A stretch of DNA of 64,000 nt from an uncultured Gammaproteobacteria bacterium (GTDB lineage Bacteria > Pseudomonadota > Gammaproteobacteria > Arenicellales > JAANXG01), in NCBI GenBank assembly GCA_947258785.1, contig CAMYJT010000001.1, forward strand, positions 124,001 to 188,000. Direction: 5' to 3'. Positions 38,492-48,953 of the stretch are shown one piece after another. Every line of letters starts with the position of its first letter. The stretch's first letter is position 1. A program made the position numbers and the translations under genes. Below the pieces are notes generated by a model. That model was not told the origin of the DNA. It worked only from the letters and a program-made list of their open reading frames with translations, and did not search any database.

Positions 38492-39616
38492 ATGTTGTTA
38501 ATCGGTGTCCCCAGAGAGATCAAGAACAACGAGTACCGGGTCGGACTTGCGCCGGCCGGTGTGCGCGAAGCCGTTCACCACGGCCATCAGGTCCTGGTCG
38601 AGCACGAGGCGGGTAACGGCATCGGTGTGACCGACACCGAATACGAAGCCGCAGGCGCAAGCGTCTGTGCCACCCCGGAGCAGATCTTTCAGCGCGCGGA
38701 ACTGATCGTCAAGGTCAAAGAACCGCAACCGGCCGAGCGCGCCATGCTGCGCGAGGGGCAGGTGTTGTTCACCTATCTGCATCTGGCCCCCGATCCCGAT
38801 CAGACGAGAGACCTGGTCGAGAGCGGCGCGGTCTGTATCGCCTACGAGACGGTGACGTCTCCCCACGGCGGACTGCCGCTGCTGGCGCCGATGTCCGAGG
38901 TGGCGGGCCGCATGGCGATACAGGCCGGGGCCTACTGTCTGGAGCATCCCCACGGCGGCCTTGGCATGCTGCTGGGCGGGGTGCCGGGCGTCGATCCCGC
39001 CAAGGTGGTGGTCCTGGGCGGTGGGGTGGTGGGCACCCACGCCGCCCACATCGCGGTGGGCATGGGCGCCGATGTCTGGGTGCTGGACCGCAATCCGGAC
39101 GTGCTCAAGGCGCACTGGCGGCAATTCGGCAGATCGACGAACACCGTATTCGCCACCCGGGATTCGGTGGAGCGCCACGTGCTGATGGCCGAACTGGTGA
39201 TCGGTGGCGTACTGATACCGGGCGCGGCGGCGCCCAAGCTGGTCAGCGCCGAGGTGGTAAAGCGCATGAAACCCGGCGCCGTGGTGGTGGATGTGGCCAT
39301 CGATCAAGGCGGATGTTTCGAGACCTCGCGGCCCACCACCCACGCCGAACCTACCTATGTGATGGACGACGTAGTGCATTACTGCGTCACCAATATGCCC
39401 GGCGGTGTCCCGCGGACCTCGACCTTCGCCTTGAACAACGTGACCCTGCCCCACGTCATCACCCTGGCCGACAAAGGCTACCGGCGGGCACTGACGGATG
39501 ACCCGCATTTGCGTAACGGCTTGAATGTCTACCGGGGTCACGTCACCTGCAGGGAAGTGGCCAGGGACCTGAATTACGAGTACCGCGATCCCATGGAGAT
39601 GTTGAAGACAGCGTAG
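38492..39616 (+). CDS. ald: Alanine dehydrogenase
   Basis: NAD-dependent oxidative deamination of L-alanine to pyruvate and ammonia. The start at ATG 38492 ([20 protein letters not shown], 374 residues) follows GAGGAGG. The catalytic Lys is in [12 protein letters not shown] and the His in [10 protein letters not shown]. The NAD loop is [20 protein letters not shown], with [14 protein letters not shown] after it. Upstream codons of the frame are unrelated to the family. Here it would recycle the alanine made by the neighbouring transaminase. Confidence 0.96.
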   Translation: MLLIGVPREIKNNEYRVGLAPAGVREAVHHGHQVLVEHEAGNGIGVTDTEYEAAGASVCATPEQIFQRAELIVKVKEPQPAERAMLREGQVLFTYLHLAPDPDQTRDLVESGAVCIAYETVTSPHGGLPLLAPMSEVAGRMAIQAGAYCLEHPHGGLGMLLGGVPGVDPAKVVVLGGGVVGTHAAHIAVGMGADVWVLDRNPDVLKAHWRQFGRSTNTVFATRDSVERHVLMAELVIGGVLIPGAAAPKLVSAEVVKRMKPGAVVVDVAIDQGGCFETSRPTTHAEPTYVMDDVVHYCVTNMPGGVPRTSTFALNNVTLPHVITLADKGYRRALTDDPHLRNGLNVYRGHVTCREVARDLNYEYRDPMEMLKTA

Positions 39617-39761
39617 CAATTGAACACAATGCCTGACGGAGGCGGCGATTGAACCGTGGGTCGATTTCGAAGGACCCGGACGACTTGAGCGTATTGCACG
39701 ATGGGTCGTAGACCCCACCAAACGGAAGTCATCTCAACATGGACAACCGACGGAGGTCGAT

Positions 39762-41281
<1,520 letters not shown>

Positions 41282-41282
<1 letters not shown>

Positions 41283-41327
41283 CCGGCGCGCGCATGCGGT
41301 GGGCGGCTTAGCCCGCAAAACGCCGGT
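41282..41327. terminator. Possible bidirectional terminator between mmsA and the CoA-transferase gene
   Basis: ACCGGCG (41282-41288) pairs with CGCCGGT (41321-41327), and an inner GGGC...GCCC pair lies within. The structure spans the whole gap between the two convergent stops. There are no strong T-runs. Confidence 0.35.
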
Positions 41328-42535
41328 TAGTCTTTGCTGCGATACGGTTGGGTCACCGCCTCCGCCTGAAGCCGGTCGATCTCGACGGCGCTAAACCCGA
41401 GCTCTTGCAGGATCTGGGTGGTGTGCTCGCCCACGTCGGGGACCGCGTCCATCCGCGGGCTCGCGCCCTGCAGGTCGACGGGCGGCACCAGCGCGTCAAT
41501 CGGCCCCGCCGGGGAGTCGACACGCCGCCACCGGTCCCGGGCGCGCAGTTGCTCGTGCTCCCAGAACTCGCCCATGGTGTTGATGCGCGCGTTGGCAATC
41601 TGCGCAGCGTCGAGCCGCGCCACCACGTCCGCGGCGCCCAGGGTTTGAAATACCGCATCGATCTCGGCGTCCAGCGCATCGCGGTGGGCGACCCGCGCAG
41701 CGTTGCCGCGAAACCGCGGGTCGTCGGCGAGCGCCGGTCGCCGCAACACGTCGCGACAGAACGCCCGCCATTCCCGCTCGTTCTGGATGGCCAGCATGAC
41801 CGGTGTGCCGTCGCCGGCCCGGTAGGGACCGTAGGGCGCGATGGTGGCGTGGCTGAGGCCGCTGCGCGGCGGCGGCGCGCCGCCGTAAGCGGTGTAGTAG
41901 GCGGGATACCCCATCCACTCTCCGAGCGCGTCGAACAGCGACACCTCCAACACCGCACCTTGACCGGTGCGTTCACGCCGGTACAGCGCGGTGAGGATGC
42001 CGCTGTAGGCGTACATACCGGCGGCGATGTCGGCGGCGGAAATGCCAACCTTGGCCATGTCGGTCTCGGTGCCGGTGGTCGAGACCAGACCGGCCTCGCA
42101 CTGGATCAGCAGGTCGTACGCCTTCTTGCCGGCGTACGGGCCGTCCCGGCCGTAACCGGAAATGCCGCACACGATCAGGCGTGGAAACCGGGCGGCCAGA
42201 TCGCCGGCCCCGAGGCCGGCCCGCGCCGCCGCGCCGGGGGCCAGGTTCTGCACGAAGACGTCGGCCTTCGCCAACAGACGATCGAGCACCGCCCGGGCGC
42301 CGGGACGCTTGATGTCCAAGGTCAGGCTCCGCTTCGACCGGTTCAACCACACGAAGTGGCTCGACAACCCGCGCACGGCATCGTCGTAGTGGCGGGCGAA
42401 GTCCCCGCCGCCGGGCCGCCCGATCTTGATCACGCCGGCGCCGAGGGCCGCCCAGTGGCGCGTGGCCAGTGGGGCCGCCACCGCTTGTTCCAAGCAGACC
42501 ACTCGTACACCGTCCAGCGGGGCCCCTGCGCTCAA
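41327..42535 (-). CDS. CaiB/BaiF (class III) CoA-transferase
   Basis: Transfers CoA between carboxylic acids through an Asp-anhydride intermediate. The start is TTG 42535, overlapping the acyl-CoA dehydrogenase stop as TTGA, and gives the family N-terminus LDGVRVVCLEQAVAAPLATR (402 residues). Other blocks are FVWLNRSKRSLTLDIK, GRDGPYAGKKAYDLLIQCEA with the catalytic Asp in AYD, and ADIAAGMYAYSGILTAL. The AYDLLIQ and AIQNEREW stretches resemble C5-dicarboxylate (itaconate/mesaconate/citramalate) transferases, which is only suggestive. The longer frame to 42706 overlaps coding DNA. Confidence 0.88.
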   Translation of the reverse strand: MSAGAPLDGVRVVCLEQAVAAPLATRHWAALGAGVIKIGRPGGGDFARHYDDAVRGLSSHFVWLNRSKRSLTLDIKRPGARAVLDRLLAKADVFVQNLAPGAAARAGLGAGDLAARFPRLIVCGISGYGRDGPYAGKKAYDLLIQCEAGLVSTTGTETDMAKVGISAADIAAGMYAYSGILTALYRRERTGQGAVLEVSLFDALGEWMGYPAYYTAYGGAPPPRSGLSHATIAPYGPYRAGDGTPVMLAIQNEREWRAFCRDVLRRPALADDPRFRGNAARVAHRDALDAEIDAVFQTLGAADVVARLDAAQIANARINTMGEFWEHEQLRARDRWRRVDSPAGPIDALVPPVDLQGASPRMDAVPDVGEHTTQILQELGFSAVEIDRLQAEAVTQPYRSKD

Positions 42536-43695
42536 AACGACCTCGGCAGCCCCAGCACGTGCTCGGCCAGATAGGATAGGATGAGGTTGGTCGAAATCGG
42601 TGCCACCTGAAACAGGCGGGTCTCCCTGAATTTGCGCTCGACGTCGTACTCGCTGGCGAACCCATAACCACCGTAGGTCTGCAGCGCCGCGTTGGCGGCC
42701 TCCCACGAAGCGTCTGCGGCGAGCAGCTTGGCCATATTCGCCTCGGCCCCGCAGGGGTCCCCGACATCAAACAACTCCGCCGCTTTATAGCGCATCAAAT
42801 CCGCCGCGCGCACGCGCGCGTAGGCCTGGGCCAGCGGGAATTGTATGCCCTGATTCTGGCCGATGGGCCGGTCAAACACGACCCGTTCACGGGCGTATCC
42901 CGATGCCCGGTCGATGAACCAGTCCCCATCACCGACGCACTCCGCTGCAATCAGGATCCGCTCCGCGTTCAAACCATCCAGCAGGTAGCGAAATCCCAGG
43001 CCCTCCCGGCCGATCAGGTTCTCCGCGGGTACCTCGAGACCGTCGAAATACAACTCGTTGGTCTCGTGATTGATCATGGTTTCGATGGGGGTGACGGTCA
43101 GACCACCGCCGATGGCGTCGCGCAGGTCAACGAGAAACACCGACAGACCCTCGGTTTTCTTGGCCACCTCGTGCACGGGGGTGGTCCGCACCAGCAGCAG
43201 CAACATATCGGAATGCTGTACGCGCGAAGTCCAGACCTTTTGTCCGTTGATCACATAGTGATTACCGTGCCGCACGGCCTGGGTGCGTATCTTGGTGGTG
43301 TCGGTACCCGCATCGGGCTCGGTCACGCCGAACGCCTGCAGGCGCAGGTCACCGCTGGCGATCTCCGGCAGATAACGCCGCTTCTGTGCTTGGGAGCCGT
43401 GACGCAGCACCGTCCCCATGGTGTACATCTGCGCGTGGCAGGCCGCCGCGTTGCCGCCGCAGCGGTTAATCTCCTCCAAGATCACCGAGGCCTCGGTAAT
43501 GCCCAGTCCCGAGCCTCCATAGGCCTCCGGGATCAACGCCGCCAGCCACCCCGCTTCGGTCAGGGCCTGCACGAACTCTTCGGGGTACCGGCGTTGCCGG
43601 TCTATGCGCCGCCAGTATTCATCCGGGTAACGCAGACACAGGTCACGAATCGGTTCCCGCAATTCGCTGTAGCCTTGCCCTGCCAGGGGTCTCAT
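42532..43695 (-). CDS. Acyl-CoA dehydrogenase
   Basis: 387-residue FAD enzyme. It has the N-terminal PEAYGGSGLGITEASVILEE, FAD/substrate region QAFGVTEPDAGTDTTKIRTQ, INGQKVWTSR, and the C-terminal QTYGGYGFASEYDVERKFRE. The C-terminal segment reads FQVAPISTNLI, without the Glu of the usual YEGT motif. A Glu in GLNAERILIAAE sits where isovaleryl-CoA dehydrogenase keeps its base, so activity is probably retained. It is coupled to the CoA-transferase, so the two likely activate and then desaturate the same acid. Confidence 0.9.
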   Translation of the reverse strand: MRPLAGQGYSELREPIRDLCLRYPDEYWRRIDRQRRYPEEFVQALTEAGWLAALIPEAYGGSGLGITEASVILEEINRCGGNAAACHAQMYTMGTVLRHGSQAQKRRYLPEIASGDLRLQAFGVTEPDAGTDTTKIRTQAVRHGNHYVINGQKVWTSRVQHSDMLLLLVRTTPVHEVAKKTEGLSVFLVDLRDAIGGGLTVTPIETMINHETNELYFDGLEVPAENLIGREGLGFRYLLDGLNAERILIAAECVGDGDWFIDRASGYARERVVFDRPIGQNQGIQFPLAQAYARVRAADLMRYKAAELFDVGDPCGAEANMAKLLAADASWEAANAALQTYGGYGFASEYDVERKFRETRLFQVAPISTNLILSYLAEHVLGLPRSF

Positions 43696-43860
43696 CTCAC
43701 CGTTGTACTCTCAGGTTCATAGGCACCCGCCGTGCAATTCCAAACGTTCACACCGACCAGGCGAAGGTCAGGTGGCGTGTTATCCGATCCGCTGAATCCG
43801 ATAGACTGCTAGTATAACGAGTTGTTGGAACTCGGCAGCGGGCGGCGACCGGGACCTCCG

Positions 43861-45240
43861 TTATGAACGCCGCCGGGGCAACAACGCTTCCAGCTTCGCG
43901 ATCTCCGGCAACCGCCATGCGAGGCCGATCAGCGTGCGCATTTCGGACTCGCTGGCCGCGTCTCGATAGGCGGCCAACCGCAGCGCCTTGACCTCGATCT
44001 CGTCGCGACTCAATGTATTGTCGGGGTCGCCCTTCGGGGCGGCCACCTCCCCGTGTAGCCGGCGCCCGTCACGCGTCTCGACCTCGACCCGGCCGAGCCA
44101 GCGATCCGGGTAAGCGGCGTCGATCTCCGGGTCCAGGATCATTTCGACCCGTGCGCCCCACTCGCGCAGACCGGCATCACCCAGCGTCTGGTCGTTGAAC
44201 TCATCCACGCCGGCACGGCCGTAGCGGGCGATCAGCGCCAACACGAATCCCATCGAAAACTTTGCCTGGTGCACGGACAGCGGATCGGTCACCGAACCAA
44301 GCACATCGATCGCGCCCTGGTGAACGCGGGCGCGAACCCGGGCGATGTCTTCGGCGCCCAGTTGATGCGTTCGCATCAGACTCAACAGGGCGTCGGCCGC
44401 CGGGTGTGTATGACGGCACGAAGCATGGTGCTTAAACGAGGTCTCGCGCAATGCCCATCGCCGACCGAGCCGATCGGTGAGACGGCCGGGATCGGCGTCC
44501 GAAGACAGCGCGGCCCCCAGGCCCTGTTCACCGGTCAGGATGCGATGCGCGCCCGTGAGGCCGTCGCGCGCGAGATACGCCGCGGTGAGGCCGTCGGCCG
44601 CGGCCTTAGCGGTGTGAAGTTGCTTCGAGTCGGCCCCCTCGCGCAGGAATTCCCACAAACCGGCGGCCTGGGTGCCGGCGTTGCCCAAGGCATGCAGCGT
44701 CGATGTGGTGTTCAACCCCAGCACGCTGGCCACCGCTGCGGCGGCGGCCAGCGTGCCGGCGGTTCCCGTAGTGTGAAACAACCGATAGTGGCTGCGGCCG
44801 AGGAACTCTCCGATGCGAATGCCCGACTCGTACCCGACGGTTGCTGCGGTGATCAATTCGCGCCCGCTTGCGCCGACGGACTGGGCGGCCGCCAGAACGG
44901 CCGGAAACACCACCGCCCCCGGATGCAAGACTGAACCGTTGTGGACATCGTCCTGTTCCACGACGTGGCAACTGGCCGCGTTGATCAGGGCGGCAAACAG
45001 CGGAGAGCTGCGCCGCCGTGAGACTAAGATCTCACTCGGCCCGTCCGCCGGCCCCATGGCGCGCGCGAAAGCCTGCATAACCTGCACCGGTTTGGCGTTG
45101 CGGCCGGCGAGGGCGGAAGCGACCCAATCCAGGAACAACTCTTGGGCGCGTTCGACCACGGCCGCCGGCAGATCATCAAAAGACAGCGCCGACAAGTATC
45201 CGGCCAGTTCCCCCGCCGGGTGTCCGCGTGCGTCGTTCAC
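43861..45240 (-). CDS. MmgE/PrpD family protein
   Basis: 459-residue member of the family that includes 2-methylcitrate dehydratase and cis-aconitate decarboxylase. LAGRNAKPVQVMQAFARAMG, INAASCHVVEQDDVHNGSVL, HPGAVVFPAVLAAAQSVGAS, FHTTGTAGTLAAAAAVASVL and SFKHHASCRHTHPAADALL are typical. It starts at GTG 45240, overlapping the MaoC gene stop (GTGA). A dehydratase or decarboxylase acting on a branched dicarboxylate is likely; the substrate is not determined. Confidence 0.9.
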   Translation of the reverse strand: MNDARGHPAGELAGYLSALSFDDLPAAVVERAQELFLDWVASALAGRNAKPVQVMQAFARAMGPADGPSEILVSRRRSSPLFAALINAASCHVVEQDDVHNGSVLHPGAVVFPAVLAAAQSVGASGRELITAATVGYESGIRIGEFLGRSHYRLFHTTGTAGTLAAAAAVASVLGLNTTSTLHALGNAGTQAAGLWEFLREGADSKQLHTAKAAADGLTAAYLARDGLTGAHRILTGEQGLGAALSSDADPGRLTDRLGRRWALRETSFKHHASCRHTHPAADALLSLMRTHQLGAEDIARVRARVHQGAIDVLGSVTDPLSVHQAKFSMGFVLALIARYGRAGVDEFNDQTLGDAGLREWGARVEMILDPEIDAAYPDRWLGRVEVETRDGRRLHGEVAAPKGDPDNTLSRDEIEVKALRLAAYRDAASESEMRTLIGLAWRLPEIAKLEALLPRRRS

Positions 45241-45746
45241 TCGGGCTGAGCCTCGGGTTCGTGCCGCGGTATGCTCGGTGCAAAGTCGCGCTTGTATACC
45301 ATCAGCGTACGCTTGAAAGTGATGACCACGGTACCGTTCTGGTTATATCCCGTCGTCTTGACGGACACGATACCGATGTTCGGCCGCGACTTCGACGGCC
45401 GCAAGGTCAGCACCTCCGACTGTGAGTAGATCGTGTCGCCTTCGAACACAGGATTCGGCAGCTTTACTTCGTCCCATCCCAGGTTGGCGAAGACGTTTTG
45501 CGAGATGTCGGTCACGCTTTGTCCGGTAACCAGGGCCAGTGTAAAGGTTGAATCAACCAACGGCCGACCGAATTCGGTTTGCTTCGAATAGTGGTGGTCG
45601 AAATGAATCGGCGCGGTGTTCTGTGTCAACAGCGTGAACCAGATGTTGTCCGTCGTCGTGACCGTTCGACCCAAGGGGTGACGGTACACGTCGCCCAACT
45701 CGAAATCCTCGAAAAACCGCCCCCGCCAGCCCTCTTTTACAGTCAT
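45237..45746 (-). CDS. MaoC-like (R)-specific enoyl-CoA hydratase
   Basis: Single hot-dog domain of 169 residues from ATG 45746 (MTVKEGWRGRFFEDFELGDV). The hydratase motif is NTAPIHFDHHYSKQTEFGRP with the Asp/His pair, followed by LVDSTFTLALVTGQSV and KLPNPVFEGDTIYSQSEVLT. Family members hydrate enoyl-CoAs, including mesaconyl-CoA. In this cluster it would hydrate the product of the acyl-CoA dehydrogenase. The upstream frame to 45791 is excluded by alignment. Confidence 0.88.
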   Translation of the reverse strand: MTVKEGWRGRFFEDFELGDVYRHPLGRTVTTTDNIWFTLLTQNTAPIHFDHHYSKQTEFGRPLVDSTFTLALVTGQSVTDISQNVFANLGWDEVKLPNPVFEGDTIYSQSEVLTLRPSKSRPNIGIVSVKTTGYNQNGTVVITFKRTLMVYKRDFAPSIPRHEPEAQPE

Positions 45747-45790
45747 TGGATGCTCCTCCTCGTTACCTGCGTCGCCGTGACGGCACGACA

Positions 45791-46636
45791 CTATTGTTTA
45801 CGGGCGATGGCAATCTTCAACAGCGCCAGGAGATCCTTGTCATCCCGAACCATGGAGATCTCGGTGGATGACACCGTATAGCCGTAAGGGTCCGTGATCG
45901 CCTCGTATCTGGGAATTCGCGCCCGGAACAGCCTCGGGAACACCCAGCGCGTAAACTCGTCGGGATCGATCTCGTTGGTGTCCGTCAGGCCGTATGTGGG
46001 GAGATACTCGGCCAACTGTGCGTCCAGAAACTCGGGACGATAGTAAAGTGGCTTCGGGTCCGCCTCGGCGCGCTTGATCAACTCGCTTTGGTCGTCCTCG
46101 GCGACCTGGATATAGACGATCATCGTATGCGCGGTCAGCACATCGATCACCAAAGGGTCTTCCAATTCACACAGGCTGCCACCCACATCGTTTACAAAGT
46201 GCTGATATCCGTAAATCTCGCGGGCCTTGCGTATGAAGTCGGGGACATCCTTCATGGCGGCGATCTCGCCTTGACGATACATGGCTTGACGCCGCTTGAA
46301 TTCGTCGATGGGCAGTCCACCGAGTTCCGGATTGCCCGGTTTCCCGACAAAAGCCAACACCGGCTCGAGGTTATCCACCGTGATGTTGTGCCCGATATAA
46401 ATCGAATCGGAGCGTAATAGGTCGCGCAGAAAAGGCACGTGCATCGCCTGGGTCTTGATCTGATCGAGAATCGGCTCGTCCAAATACCGCGTACCGATGC
46501 GGTAATCGCCGGAATAGTGAAACCAATCGTGGCGCCTCAACATGTTTGACAGACAGGTTTTGCCGACCCCCGACATCCCCAACAGTGTAATGCGCTTGTT
46601 CTTCCACGCGCTGAACTCGTCAACGGTTATTTTCAC
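45791..46636 (-). CDS. Uncharacterised P-loop ATPase/kinase-like protein
   Basis: 281 residues from GTG 46636. KRITLLGMSGVGKTCLSNML is a Walker A loop of the nucleotide-kinase type, followed by a conserved-looking FHYSGDYRIGTRYLDEPILD. FVNDVGGSLCELEDPLVIDV may supply a Walker B-like acid, and the DTNEIDPDEFTRWVFPRLFR region is charged and helical. I do not recognise a characterised family. It lies 44 bases upstream of the MaoC gene on the same strand, at the head of the acyl-CoA cluster. Confidence 0.75.
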   Translation of the reverse strand: MKITVDEFSAWKNKRITLLGMSGVGKTCLSNMLRRHDWFHYSGDYRIGTRYLDEPILDQIKTQAMHVPFLRDLLRSDSIYIGHNITVDNLEPVLAFVGKPGNPELGGLPIDEFKRRQAMYRQGEIAAMKDVPDFIRKAREIYGYQHFVNDVGGSLCELEDPLVIDVLTAHTMIVYIQVAEDDQSELIKRAEADPKPLYYRPEFLDAQLAEYLPTYGLTDTNEIDPDEFTRWVFPRLFRARIPRYEAITDPYGYTVSSTEISMVRDDKDLLALLKIAIARKQ

Positions 46637-46830
46637 GGCCGCGGCCTTTCTTGTTTTTACCAGGTCAGTGTCTCATTTTATTACCGCAACGACCAAATGG
46701 AACTCTACGGGAAACATTCCGTGCGAGGCGCGCAAGTCACCGGCTGTTGCGAGCCGGAGACCGGCTTGAAACCACGTCGTCAATACCCGACAAGCGGCGC
46801 CGGGGACCGAAAGGATAATGGGTCGATGTC

Positions 46831-47736
46831 TCAGCGTCCACGATCCGACGGCACCGTCCTCACCCGGCCGAACTGCTGCAGCACGTTGCCGGCGACGATA
46901 AACACCAGGCCCACAAAGGTTGACGCAAGAATAGCCTCGCCGACCAGATAGTGAATAAATACCAAAGACAGAAACGGTGAAAAAAAGATCAGGTTGGCAA
47001 CCTGAGCCGTGCTCTCCGACAAACGCAGAGCCTTTAGCCACAGTACGAAAGCGATTCCCATTTCAAACAAGCCGACATACGCCGCGCCGAGCAGTCCAGC
47101 CCAATTCTGGACCCGGAAACCGGTGAGGATCGCGGCCGCCGTCAAGGTAAACGGTACGGCAAACAGGAAAGTGAAAAACAGACCCGCTACCGGGTCCTGT
47201 TTGTCCTTGGTGTTGTAAATCCAGTACACGGACCAGATCACCGTGCTGAGCAGCGCCAAAGCCACACCGGTGGCGTTGCTGAAGTGCAGAGACAACACAT
47301 CGCCTTGGGTCGAGATGACCAGGACCCCTAAGTAACTGACCCCGATTGCGATGAACTGCGTCGCACTGATGCGTTGTTTCAACAGTGGAATCGACAACAG
47401 CGACAGCGTGATCGCCCACGTATAGTTAAGGGGCTGCGCCTCCTGGGCCGGCAAGCGATCGTACGCCTCGAACAGCACCAGATAGTAGAGAAACGGGTTC
47501 AGGATTCCCAGCACACCGTAACGCAACAAACCGACGCGGCCGACACCGGTCAACGCAGACAACCGCCTGCGCACGACCAGCACGGCAAACAGGGTAAGCA
47601 CCGAGGCCACATTTGCGAAACACAGCAGCTGGACGGGCTCGAGATAGCGAAGCGAAATCTTAAAGGCCGAGGCAACGGTAGACCACAACAACACGGCGGC
47701 GGCCGCGTAAAGATAAGCCCGCGTTTGATCGGCCAT
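46831..47736 (-). CDS. EamA/DMT-family transporter
   Basis: 301-residue inner-membrane protein from ATG 47736 (MADQTRAYLYAAAAVLLWST). About ten hydrophobic helices form two EamA halves, the second beginning near STVIWSVYWIYNTKDKQDPV. Relatives export amino acids or other metabolites, and the substrate is unknown here. It stands about 195 bases upstream of the P-loop gene, so it could be transcribed with the acyl-CoA cluster, although that gap may hold a separate promoter. Confidence 0.86.
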   Translation of the reverse strand: MADQTRAYLYAAAAVLLWSTVASAFKISLRYLEPVQLLCFANVASVLTLFAVLVVRRRLSALTGVGRVGLLRYGVLGILNPFLYYLVLFEAYDRLPAQEAQPLNYTWAITLSLLSIPLLKQRISATQFIAIGVSYLGVLVISTQGDVLSLHFSNATGVALALLSTVIWSVYWIYNTKDKQDPVAGLFFTFLFAVPFTLTAAAILTGFRVQNWAGLLGAAYVGLFEMGIAFVLWLKALRLSESTAQVANLIFFSPFLSLVFIHYLVGEAILASTFVGLVFIVAGNVLQQFGRVRTVPSDRGR

Positions 47737-47795
47737 GGCGCTCGTGTGCAGCACCGGCAAAGTTTATAGCACGAACACCCTCACATCGAGCGGGC

Positions 47796-48011
47796 CGGCC
47801 CGCATATCGCGCCAAGGCACGCGACGACGATTCCGGTCAAGCAGTATCGGTTGTCCAAGGTCCTCACCGCCCAGCAGTGACGTCGCGGGGCTGGCCCGAC
47901 GTCGGCTCGATCTCGAAAGCCGGCACTGGCGCTGGTCCCCGCACGGCAGGAGGACTCAAACATCCGACCCCTTCGCCATCATCCGGGATCCTTGGCGCAA
48001 TGGGCGGGCTA
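47796..48011. mobile_element. Diverged full-length copy of the dispersed TIR element (copy B)
   Basis: Left end GGCCCGCATATCGCGCCAAGG (47797-47817) and right end CCTTGGCGCAATGGGCGGGC followed by TA (47990-48011) form an imperfect terminal inverted repeat. The interior shares GGCTCGATCTCGAA and CACTGGCGCT with copy A at 59081 (there GACTCGATCTCGAA and CACTAGCGCT). No transposase is encoded. The outermost TAG on the right is the stop codon of the neighbouring minus-strand gene. Confidence 0.65.
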
Positions 48012-48524
48012 AGGCCCGTGATCGATTTCAGCGGCGCCCCGGTGCCGCCAACGCCACCGTTGTCCGCCGTGAGCCGGGCGTTCTCCATACCGATGCGCGT
48101 CGTGGCGCGCCTGGTGCAGCGCGACCCGGAGGTCATCGAATGCGCGCTTCAGCCGGCGCCGCGCGCGATGGTGGCGGCGGCTAGTCGGCACATCGGCGTG
48201 CCGGTACTCGTGCCGGAATTCCCGCAGGTCATACCTCAAGTCCTCAAAGCGTTTACGAAGGTGCCGCCAGGATCGACCACGCTCCACCGCGCGCCGGTAG
48301 TGGCGGGCGGCGCGGACCAACCGCCGCGCGGCACGGGTGGCGGGCGAACGGCCTGCCGCATGGCGAAGGAGGTGGTGCATGTTCCCGGTGGCCTGTGCGA
48401 AGTTGTCGGCGGCGTCTAATAGTCCCCAGGGAATGTCCCGGTCCGCGGGTCGCGCCTGGACCGTTCCGGTGGCGATCAGCATTATGCCGAGCAAAGGCAA
48501 CAAACGTAGGGCGACGATTTTCAT
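48009..48524 (-). CDS. Exported Arg/His-rich helical protein, 171 residues
   Basis: Signal peptide MKIVALRLLPLLGIMLIATG with a likely cut after VQA. The mature chain is very rich in Arg and His (RAARHYRRAVERGRSWRHLR; FRHEYRHADVPTSRRHHRAR) and predicted almost wholly helical. No named family recognised. Possible roles are metal or polyanion binding in the periplasm, inferred from composition only. Its stop codon is the end of the adjacent repeat element, so its original C-terminus may have been longer. Confidence 0.65.
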   Translation of the reverse strand: MKIVALRLLPLLGIMLIATGTVQARPADRDIPWGLLDAADNFAQATGNMHHLLRHAAGRSPATRAARRLVRAARHYRRAVERGRSWRHLRKRFEDLRYDLREFRHEYRHADVPTSRRHHRARRRLKRAFDDLRVALHQARHDAHRYGERPAHGGQRWRWRHRGAAEIDHGP

Positions 48525-48953
48525 GGCAGTCTGACTCCTGAATGGGCGCGCAACGCACGCGCCGTGGTTTCACTCGGGAGCCAATCTAGCGCACCGGCAA
48601 TGAATCGGCGCTGAATCACGCCTGAACCGACGCTGAACCCGGCACAGGCAGGGGTTTCAGGCATCCAGCTTAAATTTCGCACCAGGCAGTGCCTGACCCG
48701 AACAGCTCACAACACGGTGAATAGAGGAACTAACAATTAACGTTAGATAAAGATTTCGATCACTGGCCGATGTGACACTATGCGCTCAAGGACACACCTA
48801 TCCCCCCTGATAGATCCTCACGCACCTGCGCCTGGCCTTCACTCGAGAGAAGAATTGGGGCCGGAGTGTATGGGTCCGGTCCCGGTTTGCTCGGATTGCC
48901 AACCCTTCTATCGCCGCCGCGGGAACGGAGGCGCAGTCAAGTCGTCTGGCTAT
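48525..48953. other. Intergenic region between the Arg/His-rich protein and the C25 protease
   Basis: 429 bases with no convincing gene. It should contain the promoter of the Arg/His-rich gene. A short AT-rich island near 48725-48765 holds CTAAC...GTTAG (48730-48746), and CAGGCA-G-TGCCTG forms a small palindrome near 48685. No terminator with a T-run was seen for either side. Confidence 0.5.

Noticed and set aside
41309..41317. TTAGCCCGC, a 9-base match to the outer end of the dispersed element
   Set aside because: The match stops after nine bases and is part of the inverted repeat between mmsA and the CoA-transferase gene. It is too short to call an element copy.
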